From: Aurelia coerulea
Lineage: Eukaryota > Cnidaria > Scyphozoa > Semaeostomeae > Ulmaridae
Reading direction: 5' to 3'
DNA: 64,000 bases
NCBI GenBank assembly: GCA_039566865.1
Contig: CM076957.1
Span: 10,549,896-10,613,895 of the forward strand
Part shown: piece by piece, positions 43,046 to 53,770 of the stretch
How the letters are laid out: each line of letters begins with the position of its first letter
Numbering within the stretch: the stretch's first letter is position 1
Position numbers and translations under genes: made by a program
Notes under the pieces: generated by a model
Databases searched by the model: none
What the model was told of the DNA's origin: nothing
The model's input: only the letters and a program-made list of their open reading frames with translations

Positions 43046-44461
43046 TTAGCCTGAGAGAGGCAAATTACTCTTCAGCATACTTTTAAAAATGCTAAGAGAG
43101 GGTGCTTGTTTGACATCCAAAGGCAATTCATTCCAAGTCTTTGCACCCAGGAAAGATATCGCTTTCTGCCCATTGCAAGTTTTCATCCTTGGAACAAGGA
43201 CATCGGCAATGGCATTCCGCAAATTCATACTGATATCACGCGCAGAGTTATTCTTGAAAAGGTTTGAAAGATAGCCGGGTGCAAGACCTGACAATGCTTT
43301 GTATGTAATAGTAGCTGTCTCGCATTTTATCATTTCCGTAACCGTTGGCCAATTTAGTTCCTTGATCAAATTTGAGGCGGATACATCATAGCTGCTATTG
43401 GTGACAATTCTTGCAGCTCGATTTTGCAATTTTTGTATAGTTTGCAATCTGGTTTCACTGCAGCCTCCCCAAACAGAACAGCAATAACGGAAATGTGGCT
43501 CTACGATGCCATGATACATTTTGATTAAGGTATCCTTGGGTACGAATTTTTTGGCATATTTCAAAAATCCTAGAGCACGAGACAGTTTGCTACATAATAA
43601 TTTCGTGTTCCGATCCCAAACGAGGCTATCATCAAGTTGGACTCCTAAATATTTTACATTTTTAACGATGTCAATTTCAGCGCCATCAATAACAAATGAT
43701 GGGGTCTCTACTTTATTGTCAGCAATCTTTTTTAGGTTTGGTCGAGAACCTACAACCATCGCCTGTGTCTTTACGACATTTAGTGACAGTTTGTTCCCTT
43801 GTAACCATTCCTTTAGCCGATCGAGATCACTATTCAGTGTGTCATTCAACTCGTTGATATTTTTCGCAGAATGTGAAATACTTGTGTCATCAGCATACAT
43901 TGTCACATTGCATTTACGGAGAGACATAGGGAGATCGTTAATATAAATTAGAAAAAGGAGTGGACCAAGACATGAACCCTGTGGCACTCCGCAATCAACC
44001 TTTTGTAAACTTGAGGATGTGCCATTGACCTTGCAGAATTGACGTCGGTTTTGCAGATAGGACTTAAACCAAGAATGCTCATGACCATCTATGCCATATT
44101 TTTTTAGTTTCGCAAGTAAAATTTGATGATCAACGGTATCAAAAGCTTTTTTTAGGTCGATAAATACCATCGCAGTGTATTTCCCGTTATCCATATTTAC
44201 ATACCAATCGTCAGTGCTATTTAATAAACAAGTAACCACAGAGTGCAAAGACCTGAAGCCAGACTGGTGCGAGAAAAGGAGCTTGTTTCTATCCAAGTAT
44301 TCGTAAACCTGGTTGTAAACCAGCTTTTCGAATACTCTAGACAAGAAAGGGAGCACCGATATTGGTCTGTAGTTAGAGCGATCATCTTTTTGCCCACTTT
44401 TGAATATAGGGGCAACTCTCGCAACCTTCCATGAATTGGGAAAGCTCCCAATCCATATCAT
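43046..44461 (-). CDS. LINE reverse transcriptase, uninterrupted 471 codons, 5' truncated
   Basis: Palm and thumb of a jockey/CR1-like non-LTR reverse transcriptase: NYRPISVLPFLSRVFEKLVY, VFIDLKKAFDTVDHQILL (first catalytic aspartate), GVPQGSCLGPLLFLIYIND, NVTMYADDTS (catalytic pair DD) and thumb motifs NKLSLNVVKT and VKYLGVQL. The C-terminal region ends FLGAKTWNELPLDVKQAPSL. No stop interrupts it, but fingers, linker and endonuclease are missing, so it is a truncated copy, not an active gene. Its clean frame makes it one of the younger inserts. Confidence 0.92.
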   Translation of the reverse strand: MIWIGSFPNSWKVARVAPIFKSGQKDDRSNYRPISVLPFLSRVFEKLVYNQVYEYLDRNKLLFSHQSGFRSLHSVVTCLLNSTDDWYVNMDNGKYTAMVFIDLKKAFDTVDHQILLAKLKKYGIDGHEHSWFKSYLQNRRQFCKVNGTSSSLQKVDCGVPQGSCLGPLLFLIYINDLPMSLRKCNVTMYADDTSISHSAKNINELNDTLNSDLDRLKEWLQGNKLSLNVVKTQAMVVGSRPNLKKIADNKVETPSFVIDGAEIDIVKNVKYLGVQLDDSLVWDRNTKLLCSKLSRALGFLKYAKKFVPKDTLIKMYHGIVEPHFRYCCSVWGGCSETRLQTIQKLQNRAARIVTNSSYDVSASNLIKELNWPTVTEMIKCETATITYKALSGLAPGYLSNLFKNNSARDISMNLRNAIADVLVPRMKTCNGQKAISFLGAKTWNELPLDVKQAPSLSIFKSMLKSNLPLSG

Positions 44462-44990
44462 TCATATTGGTTTCGAAGAGAGAAAAGTCCTTGTTCAGAG
44501 CTTTGTTTATTCAAATTTCAATTACTGTCCTTTAGTGTGGCATGTCTTTTCAGCAAATCCATGCATAAGATCGAAAAGATACAAGAACGTGCACTTAAAT
44601 TTCTTTATAATGATCATATCAGTTCGTATAATGTTCTTCTACTGAAGTCGCAACGATGTACAATGCATGTCTCCCGACTGAGATCTCTATCTTTGGAAAT
44701 TTTTAAAACTTTGAATGATCTGAATCCATCCTTCATGAAAGATATTTCTCAAATTAGAGCCTCAAACTATTCATCGCGAAATCCTAAGAATCTTACTCAT
44801 TATAGGCCAAATCAGGTTACTTTCGGCCTCATGTGGCCTCAAGTTCTTAGGACCACAGATTTGGAACTGCTTACCAGAGGAGCTAAAATCAGCGGACAAC
44901 CTTAATACTTTCAAAAGCTTAATATCTCAATGGGATGGCCCCACGTGCAACTGTAATGCCTGTCGTTCTACTGTAAATATTGTATAAATC
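44462..44990 (+). pseudogene. LINE (fourth family), C-terminal part after the nested insert
   Basis: GFEERKVLVQSFVYSNFNYC, KIEKIQERALKFLYNDHISS, RCTMHVSRLRSLSLEIFKTL and a terminal CNCNACRSTVNIV, with two frame changes (near 44540 and 44830). The C-terminal order is identical to the copy at 14.3-14.8 kb. Stop at about 44986, then 3' untranslated region with AATAAA-like words near 45107. Confidence 0.85.
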
Positions 44991-45599
44991 ATGTGTAAAA
45001 AAAGTATTTCTTTATTTTGATTAACTACTGTATCCATCGATGTTGATTAGTTTACTTGTACATTTGTATATAGTAGACTAGATTATTATTTATAATCGAT
45101 GTAAAAAATAAATAAAAGTACTCATTTTATTAACATGAATTAATTGCATGATATGACTGATATAGCACACACATTCTTTACCAGCATTACATAGACAGCA
45201 ACGATATTTGTGAATACCGTAAAAGCTCCACCAAGCTTCCGGATGGCTTATTTAATTTTGGACACTTTTTAGTTCTTTTACACCACAATTTGCGGTTGAA
45301 ACATACACTTTACGAGTTAAGATATAAATTCGACACAATTTCATCTCAAACAATATCAAAATTAACATGCAAACTTACTTTGCCCAATAAATCAGAAATT
45401 TTTGGTAACCTCTGAATTTGGTATAAGTAGGGGGCTTAATAGAGAGGGGGGGGGGGCTAAATAGAGCTTTTAAAGTACTCGCATTTCATCTTATTTATTT
45501 GTTTTACTGTATTTTTGTTGAATCTGTTGCTTCTACTTCTTCTTCTTTTCTCCCCTTTATTAGCAGTTTGATATATTACACCTGATATCAACCAAACAG
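44991..45599. other. No gene recognised
   Basis: LINE 3' untranslated sequence to about 45115, then AT-rich DNA. A line of 11 G at 45446-45456 next to GGGGCTAAATAG resembles the subterminal hairpin of the piggyBac-like family at 35.4 kb, possibly an eroded end. Confidence 0.4.
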
Positions 45600-45995
45600 C
45601 TTGGTACGGGAACCAAAAGAAACACTACAAAATCACTAACACCTTATGCCAGATTATACTAGAGATCCTATTACACAACTAAATCAGCCTAATTCTGCTT
45701 TTCGCAATCAACTCGTTGTTGGACAAATTAGGGCAAGAACTGAACAATATAAGTCAAGTTTTTCCCAAGCAGTTTGCATGAATGGAGTAAACTTGACTCT
45801 GAAATCAGAGAATCCTTTTCCACCAGTATATTCAAGAACAGATTGCTTTTGCTTATTAGACCACCTTCTAACTCTATTTTCGGTATTTATGATCCATAAC
45901 GGATTTCTTTATTAACTCAACATAGGGTAGGGTTGAACAAACTGAATTTTCACAAATTCAGACCTAATTCAGACGACATTTTGCTATGACGTAAC
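45600..45995 (+). pseudogene. LINE RT C-terminal relic
   Basis: RNQLVVGQIRARTEQYKSS, then after a one-base shift FPSSLHEWSKLDSEIRES and STSIFKNRLLLLIRPPS, then LLTQHRVGLNKLNFHKF, match the C-terminal block (EWNKL...FK..LL..IRP...LLTRLRVG) of the LINEs at 23.8 and 32.7 kb. At least two frameshifts and no zinc motif remain. Confidence 0.75.
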
Positions 45996-46344
45996 AATGA
46001 AATATATAGAAATTCTCGGAAATTGCAGTGATATATAGGAAAACTACTTGATTGATAAGAGGGTCATGAGGGGGTAAACTTGGATCTGGCTAGACTTAGA
46101 TATATCATATCATCTCTCGTAGTATTGTTACTAGTGCTGCTTCTTTCCCTGCCCCCTTTACATTTTTTTCTTTCTTCTTTTTTGCTTACCTTATCATTTC
46201 ATTTCATTCACTTCACTATCACGATGTATTCCACGTCACATTCTATGCCTAAATCTTTTGGCGTTCTCCTAATCACTGATCTCTCTTTCGAAACTACCCT
46301 TCGACTCTATCATTCTATGCTCGCTTCCTTTTCTATCTTTAAAC

Positions 46345-46368
46345 CTGATGAAGAGTTATGCTCGAAAC
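46345..46368 (+). other. Hammerhead-like core, Penelope-like terminal sequence
   Basis: CTGATGA, then GAG-TTATG-CTC hairpin, then GAAACGTC: the hammerhead order with one extra A before the helix. No Penelope-like coding remnant is adjacent, so this may be a solo terminal repeat. Confidence 0.5.
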
Positions 46369-46473
46369 GTCGTGTAAATCTTATTTCTTGTACGATGTCG
46401 AATTTTTAAATTGATTCATGACTTTAAATACAATCGACGTACAACACGCACAACAACTTTGTTTTTGTAGACT

Positions 46474-46548
46474 AGCTACACTAGTCCCTCAATTTTGCTG
46501 TTGATGTTGTTGCTGATGGCCAGCTCAATGAGGGACTAGTTGCCAGAG
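46474..46548. repeat. Short hairpin, about 75 bases
   Basis: ACTAGTCCCTCA and TGAGGGACTAGT are exact inverted repeats separated by about 40 bases of GTTGTTG/GATGGCC sequence. It may be a very small MITE. Confidence 0.6.
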
Positions 46549-46589
46549 AGTGTCTCAAATCGGAATTTTCAGAACGAAAAACTGGCTTG

Positions 46590-46728
46590 TAATCTGATTG
46601 GAGCATTTCGGCTAAAACAATAATAAACTATTTTGTAGCCAATCAATTTTTCTTCTCTTTACATATTTTTACCGGAAAAGCTCCCTTTGAAGGCGAGGCC
46701 TTTTGGTCCGAGTTTTCAAGAAGAATCA
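46590..46728 (+). promoter_or_regulatory. Possible promoter with two CCAAT-type boxes
   Basis: ATTGG (inverse CCAAT) near 46599 and CCAAT near 46641 lie upstream of an ATG at 46729 in a locally GC-richer stretch. Both words are common by chance; the call depends on the exon that follows. Confidence 0.25.
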
Positions 46729-46791
46729 ATGGCGACCGACACTCGTCGCAGCTTGATCGACCTGAAGACGAGAAAAGCAAATGAAGCTGAA
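46729..46791 (+). CDS. Candidate first exon of the 46.7-61.4 kb host gene
   Basis: ATG in context AATCAATGGC opens 21 codons (MATDTRRSLIDLKTRKANEA and E) to a GTAATT donor, phase 0. The hydrophilic start is protein-like. The next phase-compatible candidate exon on this strand is at 51751-51873. It is linked to that gene only by strand, position and phase. Confidence 0.35.
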
Positions 46792-48431
46792 GTAATTTAG
46801 CCAGCTATTTGGTATGATAAAGTGAGCAATGGGAAGAGACATTTGTTTGTGCTCTAACAGGAAATGGCAAAATGTAATGCTGTTGAAATACTTCAGAGGC
46901 ATTTTCAAGACAGTCTGTCAGTACACTGTAGTGTAGGCCTAGCTAGTCTTCAGGCTTGTGATGTTTTAGTTTACATTTGGCTCGGGTATTTCAATTTCTA
47001 ATAATGTTATCTAACTGTAAGCATGTTACTTGGCAATGTTGGGTTGTTAGTGTTGTACTTTATCACCTTAACACTTGTTTTGGTTTGAATGCATGTGATT
47101 TGCCAAATAAAACATTTTAGTAACTTTTAAATATGTTAGTAAAACATTTTCACCATGTTTTGTGAACATGCCGAAAAATGGTCCAAAAATGGAATGAATC
47201 CAACATTTTATTTCCCATTATTCTTGTTGTATCAAGCAATGTTTGTCTGGTGCTGGATCCATGGAGCTCTTGGGGGCTCTTGGCTAACTTTTGGTAAGGG
47301 GTCTGCTGCGACTATATTCAAGGAGATACCGTTGGCTTGACTAACTTTTTCTAAAATGGTACCCGTGGCTAGACCAATTTCTGCAAAAATGATACCCTTA
47401 GCTAGACTAATAGTATATTGAAAAGAGTACATTTAGCTAGATTCATTTCAAAGCCATTCGGGAGCCATTCAAGTCAAACAGCAGATATCTCAAAATTGTT
47501 GGCTTTAACTTAGACATTTCAAAGGTTGATTTGTTTCGCGAAAATTTAGTTCATTATCAACAAAAATGGGTTGTTAGGATGAAAAACCATTGACCAGACT
47601 ACTTTAGCTGAAAACATGACTGTTCCCCAGACCAGTATTGTCAAATATGCACCCTTTTGGGTAGACCGTGACCAGACCAAAATTACAAAAAAAAGTATAC
47701 CATTGGCTAGACTAGATGTCCGAAAAAGTATACCCTTCCTCACGGCACAACCACAGGTACCTTTACCATGGAAAAACACCCCCCCCCCCCGTAGTTGGAT
47801 CATATACCAAAGGAAAAGGGATCTAGTTTTTTGCTTGTGATTTAACAAGTACTTGTTACTTCATCACATTGATGTCAATGTTTTTAATCCATAGGGGCTT
47901 GTTTCAAGCAAGATATCTGCTTCATTATTATCAGACCTCGCGTCAGTATGCATTTAGATGGCATTTATCTTGGAGAGAGATTGTCTATCTGATGCAGCAA
48001 ATCAGTTGGAGCAAATATAAAGAACAGTTCCCTTGAAAATTCCTTGTAGTTCAGATACGACTTAACTGATTGCTGACGATAATGTATAACTATGATGTAA
48101 TGTGTAATCTTGTCAAGTCTTTGATTCCTTTATCTTTGGTCACTCTGAACTCCTCTGAAATATCAGATTTGTTTTCACTGTACAATCCTTTCAAATTCAA
48201 ATGAATAAAACTTGGTATCAATCAATATGCTGTTTTTGATGATTACTGATCAAAGCAGCAACAACAACCAAAATATCAATTCCGTTGACCGCGTTTTATG
48301 CATGTAGTGCTTATGAAAATGAGGCTATCAAGTCAGTCCGATTTCATACACTGTTTGGCAACAAGTCTCTGTATTAGCGACAAATCAGTCCTAAGGAGCA
48401 AACAGAGATTGTGTAGCCAGTCTATGCAGAC
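46792..48431. other. Presumed intron; holds dispersed repeat copy 2
   Basis: No splice-bounded frame found. 47265-47790 is the second copy of the TGGCTAGAC-unit repeat (separate entry). The remainder is AT-rich with no recognised element. Confidence 0.4.
47265..47790. repeat. Dispersed repeat with internal 'TGGCTAGAC' units, copy 2
   Basis: Same order of blocks as 40741-41075: GGGGGCTCTTGGCTAACTTT, AAAATGGTACCCGTGGCTAG, GACCAGTATTGTCAAATA, ATTGGCTAGACTAGATGTCC, TACCTTTACCATGG and a run of 13 C at the right end. An unrelated stretch of about 190 bp in the middle (47400-47590) is absent from copy 1. Confidence 0.75.
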
Positions 48432-48791
48432 TGCCCAAAAAGATCGAAAAACATTGATCAAATTTCCTACAGATTGAAGTTGGCAGAACAAAGGGACTAC
48501 TCTTCGAAATGACTAGGGACTTTGGAAATGGGTTAGGTACAATCAGTCGCACGAGCGCTCATTCAATGATTGCGCAAGTTTAATGTCATTTTTATCAATA
48601 CAAAAACTCTCAGTTGCTTTATCTTTTCTTTGAAAATAAACTTGCGCGATCATTAAACGACCGCACGCTCGTGCGACAGATCGTACCTAATCAATTTCTG
48701 AATTCCCTAGTCATTTCGAAGAGCACTCCCTTTGTTCTGCCAAGTTCAATCTGTAGGAAATTTGATCACTGTTTTTCGATCTTTTTGGGCA
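48432..48791. mobile_element. Foldback element, arms of about 150 bp
   Basis: TGCCCAAAAAGATCGAAAAA to about 48583 returns inverted from about 48646 to TTTTTGGGCA at 48791, with arms over 85 percent alike and a spacer of about 60 bases. Non-coding. No clear target duplication. Confidence 0.8.
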
Positions 48792-49012
48792 AAAAAATTT
48801 CAAGAAATCGTTAATATATCGATAAATTGGCATCAGAAAAATCTACAAAAAATAACCCAGAATAATATAGGATATTGACAAAAGTTTAAATCAAAAGCAA
48901 CTAACCTTGGCCTAGTGTGTGATTTATCCTGGCCTGTCGAAAGTGGGAACTTTTTCTGCCTCACCCGGTATAATGATTTGACCTTTGTGCCAAATTGAGT
49001 TGCCATGCGAGC

Positions 49013-49092
49013 TCTGTTTACACTACACCAACTAACCTGGGTTCGCCCTGGGTTAGAACTAACCTAGGTTAGATTTTTGTAGTGTAAACGCA
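49013..49092. mobile_element. 80-bp palindromic MITE-like hairpin
   Basis: GTTTACACTAC and GTAGTGTAAAC bracket an inner palindrome built of AACCTGGGTT/AACCTAGGTT words. A further copy of CTAACCTGGGTTCGCCCTGG lies directly outside at 49094-49113. Confidence 0.7.
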
Positions 49093-49118
49093 ACTAACCT
49101 GGGTTCGCCCTGGGTTAA

Positions 49119-50341
49119 CCCTATCCAGACTGGGCCCCCGCCACATACTTAACAGAGCACTGCTCCAAATTGGTTCAACGAACCAGGAAATGGTTTTTTG
49201 ACTTTTAGTTTCCATCCTTTTGAAGTGTGATTGAGTGTGAAATATTAGAAAAAGAATCAGAGGGGGTGGGGCGTGACTGTTTTTTTTCAGAGTGGTCGGG
49301 GCAAACTTTTAGGTAAGCTGCTTATGGATGTAATTTCAGCTCACCTCATAATCCTTTGATAGTATCCTTTTTACTTTCTATACTTATAATTTTAAGGTTT
49401 CTTAAATTTTTTCCAGGAACAATAGACCAATTATGAGTCACGTGACCTCATCCATGATGTCATCTTTAAGAAAATGGCAAAAATTGGTGAGCGCTCTTTC
49501 TGCAAGGATATTTTGACCCCAAATGTTTTACAGCGACAATAAATAGATTAAAGCTGATCAACAGGGTTTTTTCCACCAATTCTGTGTAATTTTGTTTGAA
49601 TTGTGTGCAGCATTGGTCGCAAACGGTATAAGATTCCCCGGGGGTATCCTCACATAGTACTACTAACGATCAATTTTTCATCCATATCTTGATAATCTGT
49701 TTTACAGTGAGAATTTTTTCACTTGAAAGTGTTTAGTTTGTCAAGATATTATCAAAACTACACCAAATTACTATCCTCAACCCCCTATTCTCCCCTTCCT
49801 CCTTCCTTCAAACTCATTTGCTCCCTACTGAGAAAATGCTGATGTCAGCATTTTTGCAGTAATCAAAACAAAGGTTTCAAAAGGAAAAATGAAGTGTGCA
49901 ACGATCACTTGTCATTGAAGTAGTTTTCGTTGTAATATATGGAGAAATTCTCTATTTTGGCTGCATTTGTCATATTTCAGAAAAACAAGATTTTTAATCT
50001 CACTTTCCGCCATCTTGGATTTGCTAAAATCAAATTGTTCACTTTATAAGTATATTTTCACCTTCTCAATATGCTTTGATTTGCATAATTTGGTTTCATG
50101 AATCAATTTTGGAAAATTATAAAGATTTTAAAAAAAGTTGATTTTCTCATCTATGATATCCGCACAAACTGTGAAATTGATATGAAGGAGCTGTAAAAAT
50201 AGTATTTCAAATGTTATTCTGCAGAAATGGCCAATCAATTTTTCACATTAAAAACAAGATGTACATTTCTTCCGTTCGTTGTTATTGTGATCTTTCGCAA
50301 AATTAAATTTAGTATTTCATATTCATTTCATGTGCCTGCTA
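49119..50341. other. Solo piggyBac-like left end, then no recognised gene
   Basis: TTAA (49115-49118) followed by CCCTATCCAGACTGGGCCCC matches the left end of the element at 35.4 kb; a matching right end was not found. The following 1.2 kb is AT-rich and non-coding by eye. Confidence 0.4.
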
Positions 50342-50824
50342 GACGAGATGATAGCCATTTCTTGTGCTAAAAAGCAAGGGACACAATTCATGAATTTATA
50401 TGATGTTTTGGTTCATGTAATTGCTGATTCCCTCTCTTATGATCTCACAAAGATGAGAGCAGAATTGGACAAAGGAATGGAAGCAATGGTTATCGAAGAG
50501 GACATCACAAGATCTTTCGTTGTGGCCACGTTGGATGTTACAGCTCTTGCCATTCCTGAAATAATTGTTATTTATTCAAAGTTCATTGGAATTGTATGTT
50601 ATTTGATGATGACTAGCAAGCATGCAGCTGATCACTGAAATTTCCGCGCCCTTTCTATTGACAATGATGTTGCAAGAGGAAAGTCTGAACGATTTGTTGG
50701 AGAAACTGGCTGCAGATTACGGTCCAAAAAGTGGATTTTTGCCATTAAAACCAGTTGAAATACTTTTGGCATTTGTGCTGCTTCATATTTTCAGTTTATG
50801 GTCCTCATTTTGCAAGATAGAAAT
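50342..50824 (+). pseudogene. Unrecognised coding region with one frame break
   Basis: The first frame reads MIAISCAKKQGTQFMNLYDV, LVHVIADSLSYDLTKMRAEL, DKGMEAMVIEEDITRSFVVA and TALAIPEIIVIYSKF; the second, one base out, reads TMMLQEESLNDLLEKLAADY, GPKSGFLPLKPVEILLAF and ends at a strong GTAAGTATC donor. An acceptor-like TGCCTGCTAG precedes it. The gap between the frames is too short for an ordinary intron, so an indel is more likely. Helical, hydrophobic-rich protein; family unknown. It may be exons of the same host gene or a captured fragment. Confidence 0.4.
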
Positions 50825-51239
50825 GTAAGTATCTATTAATTCGTCCTTATTTATAACGACAGTGTGATGTTTTATTAGGCCAGTGCAGTGCAAATCTTCC
50901 CATTTTTCACCTTCCCCTTAGCATTAAATATTGAAAATCGCCGGTGGTATTCATGTTAGCTTCAAACTAAAAAAGATTCAGATGCTGTAGTGCTCTAAGT
51001 TTGGCATCTTTTAATATGTTCTAAAGATTCTTAAACACACAGAATGAGAACTTCGAAGCAAAGTATTTAGTCTCCAGATGCATGTGAAGAATACGTTTCT
51101 GTGTTTACTGAGGTTTTTACTATGACACGCTACAGTGAGGTCAGTGAGGTCAAATTCAAAACTTCGGCATTTCACCAGATTTTGAGATAATTCTTAGTCC
51201 CCATGAACAGGCATGTATTCAAGTATTGGGAACACGCCT
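50825..51239. other. No gene recognised
   Basis: Presumed intron sequence without recognisable elements. Confidence 0.4.
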
Positions 51240-51431
51240 GTGAAGAAATTTCTTGAAAATCTTAATTTTCCTTTCGTACAATCTTTTTTTGGTGAAGGGT
51301 GGTAAAATCGTCCAAAAACGGCCTAAATTTGACTTTTCAAATTTCCCGGTCGGTTTTCCGTTCCATTGATTGGTTTCAGAGCGTGTCACGTGCCAAGCTC
51401 GTTAGCCAGTTAGGATTTAGTGCCTATCTTG
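51240..51431 (+). repeat. 192-bp dispersed repeat, copy 1
   Basis: GTGAAGAAATTTCTTGAAAA through CCAGTTAGGATTTAGTGCCT matches 59989-60180 in the same direction over its whole length with about 12 differences. Both copies start and stop at the same points, so this is a defined unit (SINE, solo terminal repeat or LINE 5' end). No pol III boxes or tail were recognised. Confidence 0.85.
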
Positions 51432-51750
51432 CATTTCTGTCGCACCGATCCCCGGACAGAGTTTTGAAAAAAACTAGGGACAAACTCCTCGGTAAATTCA
51501 GTAAATCTTCTTTCATCTTCTTCCTCAATATTTATCACATTAAACTACTTACTTCTGCACACTTCCTTACAACTCCAAACATATCACAACACAATATCTG
51601 ACTTTTAACTACTAGTGCCATGATGCAATGCGTGCCGCACAGGTGATGACGTAATTATGGGAAAGGCCTATTGGTCAATGCAACAAATCTAATGCGTATG
51701 ATTGGTTGAAATTCAACATAGTCTAGACAAAGCTGGTTTAACTGTGTCAG

Positions 51751-51873
51751 TATGAATGGGGTATAACAGTTACTTGCTTTCTGTATCATGTTACTTGGAA
51801 GGGACTCTGTATTTCCTTCATTGACACAGTCAAGGGGAAAGTCCATTTCGTATGGTCAAGCAAAGATCACTTG
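51751..51873 (+). CDS. Candidate internal exon of the 46.7-61.4 kb host gene
   Basis: A 123-base exon candidate with acceptor GGTTTAACTGTGTCAG and donor CTTG/GTAAGTAAT. One frame is open, 41 codons, phase 0 at both ends: YEWGITVTCFLYHVTWKGLC and ISFIDTVKGKVHFVWSSKDH, then L. The alternating hydrophobic/polar pattern suggests beta strands. Strong splice borders and composition make this one of the better host exon candidates. Family unknown. Confidence 0.5.
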
Positions 51874-52299
51874 GTAAGTAATAAGGCCTAATGGTTGTTT
51901 GTTTATTACCATAGTCAGTATCAAATAAGTATGCAACACCCTTGGTTGGAGGAAACACTGGACTGTATCTTTGGTTTTAAACAACAGTTACAATGTGATA
52001 CAGACATGCACTGGCCGTAAGGCCAAGCCTGGTCTAGCAGGCATTTGATCATGTGTTGTGGCCTAAGCAATAGCTAGGCCATAAGCATTGGTGAGATCAC
52101 TGCCCTTGCATCTGAAGAAATCAGTTATCCCTTTTGAAGGCAATTTTTCCAAAACATACCGACAACGTACTCTATATCATCAAGCTGTTACAAACAAATT
52201 AATAAAGTTTCATGATGAGACATGGTCTCGATTTTCCAAAAATCTTTGTTGAACTGAAGGCATTTTTGGCCTAGTGTTTTTGTCAAAATTTCACCAAAG

Positions 52300-52397
52300 A
52301 TCGGCAAATAACTATCTAGCAAGGTATGGTGGCACGGATGGACTCACCTTCAAGAAATTATACAATCAGTATGTTGAAGTTTCAAGGAAAACAAACG
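52300..52397 (+). CDS. Candidate internal exon of the 46.7-61.4 kb host gene
   Basis: A 98-base exon candidate ending at donor ACG/GTAAGATG, with a weaker acceptor TTTCACCAAAG. The frame reads ANNYLARYGGTDGLTFKKLY then NQYVEVSRKTN. It enters needing one base and exits one base over. The exit phase fits the terminal exon at 61130. An exon of phase 0-to-2 between 51.9 and 52.3 kb would be needed to link it to the previous candidate. Confidence 0.5.
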
Positions 52398-52795
52398 GTA
52401 AGATGTTTTAGAACTGTTTGACCCTCTAATCGTGGGATATTTTTGACCCGCAAATGTTAGCACCATATCGCTCGGCCAAAAGTTCTAAGCATTGCGGAAG
52501 GGAGAGCAATCAAAAGCAATTTTTGCCAAACAACTCACCAACACCGCCATGTTGACCACATGTTGGGCTGCAACTCCAGATAGAATGGTGATGAGGAATT
52601 GTCTTGTTTCTTAGAAAGCTCGATTTTCATATTCCTGTGACTTCCATGAATTTAGGCAAGTGATTTCCAGGCAATGATGTTCATGCAAAAGCTCCTTCTT
52701 CACAATAGTGGCACGTCCAAAGTTGTTGAAACAAAATTCCACATGTGGTTTGGAAGAATGAAGACAAATGGAGTACGATCGGGGCAAATAACCGC

Positions 52796-53237
52796 CGGGG
52801 AGGGGTACTCCCATTATGGCCTAACAGGGGGGTCCAGTCGGTTTGAGGGTCTTACGAAATGGCTACCAAATGGCTCTATTTGGGAAACACATGCTACCAA
52901 TTAGGGGTATTCCAAGATTCCTGGCAAGTTATAAGATTTACACTCAGTAGGCTCCTCCACATGGCAACATGGTTGTTGCAGCAATAATTATCAATTAATT
53001 TTGAAGTTTTCTTGCTTTGTTCAATCAGTTTTTCGATAGAAAATGTTGAAAAACTGTAGAAAATTTTCAGCACTAGATGCTACCAAATGGCCCAATTTTA
53101 CTTCCACGAACTACCATTTGAAGGTTTCTATAAAATGATACTACCATTTGAGGGTATTTTTCAAAATGTTTGCTTTGGCCCTCTTTAACCCTGACTAGAC
53201 CCCCCTGTCAGGCAACAATGGGAGTACCCCCCCCGGG
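52796..53237. mobile_element. 442-bp TIR element with 10-bp target duplication
   Basis: The inverted ends share GGGG(A/G)GGGGTACTCCCATT followed by (A/G)T(G/T)GCCT(A/G)ACAGGGG, about 40 bp. AAATAACCGC flanks it on both sides (52786-52795 and 53238-53247). A 10-bp duplication and G-rich ends suggest a Mutator-like MITE. The interior has TACCATTTGAGGGTA-type repeats and no gene. Confidence 0.85.
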
Positions 53238-53289
53238 AAATAACCGCAACTCCCAAGTTTCGGCCCGAAGCCGCGATCCAAAACATTAG

Positions 53290-53770
53290 CCTGAAAACGA
53301 TCTTGAGCTCATTTGTGTAGAAATAAAGCCCCCCAAAAAAGTGACCCTGTTGACTCCTTCAGCAAGCTTGAGACTATCCTCTCTTATTTAGACAGAGAGG
53401 GTAAGGAAATTATCCTCCTTGGCGATACAAACTGCGACTTTGCAAGCAAATCTGCGGGGCAGTTCAGTGAAAACAATGCAAGACATCTTCACAGCATATA
53501 CAATCTGTTTAGCTTTACTCAGCTAAAGAGCCAACTAGGGTTACTTTGGAAACGGCTACGCTGATAGACTGCATTGCTACGACATGTCCCAATAACGTAG
53601 TTGAATCTGGGGTTTAGAAGATTTCGATGAGTGACCATTATATGGTGTACTGTATTCGAAAATTAAATGGCTCCTTCAAAAAAGAACATAAAGCCATAAA
53701 AACACGGAACATGAAAAACTTTTCAGAAGAGGATTTTTTGTAAGACATTGCTTCTATTGATTGGGAGCAA
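53290..53770 (+). pseudogene. LINE copy E, endonuclease C-terminal part, degenerate
   Basis: DLELICVEIKPPKK, KLETILSYLDREGKEIILLG, DTNCDFASK and then, after frameshifts, TLIDCIATTCPNNVVESG and SMSDHYMVYCIRKLNGSF follow the order of an APE-type endonuclease, including the conserved GDTN and SDHY motifs. Stops occur near 53564 and 53617. Confidence 0.8.

Larger units (their letters stand above)
42890..44461 (-). mobile_element. Nested LINE copy on the minus strand, palm to 3' tail (second family)
   Basis: The element runs from 44461 (5' truncation) to its AAAATGAAAATGAAAA-type tail at about 42890. Removing it joins RSYI to GFEERKVLVQSF of the host LINE in frame; ATATT is repeated at both borders, a short imperfect target duplication. 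The family hairpin lies at 42912-42957. Confidence 0.9.
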
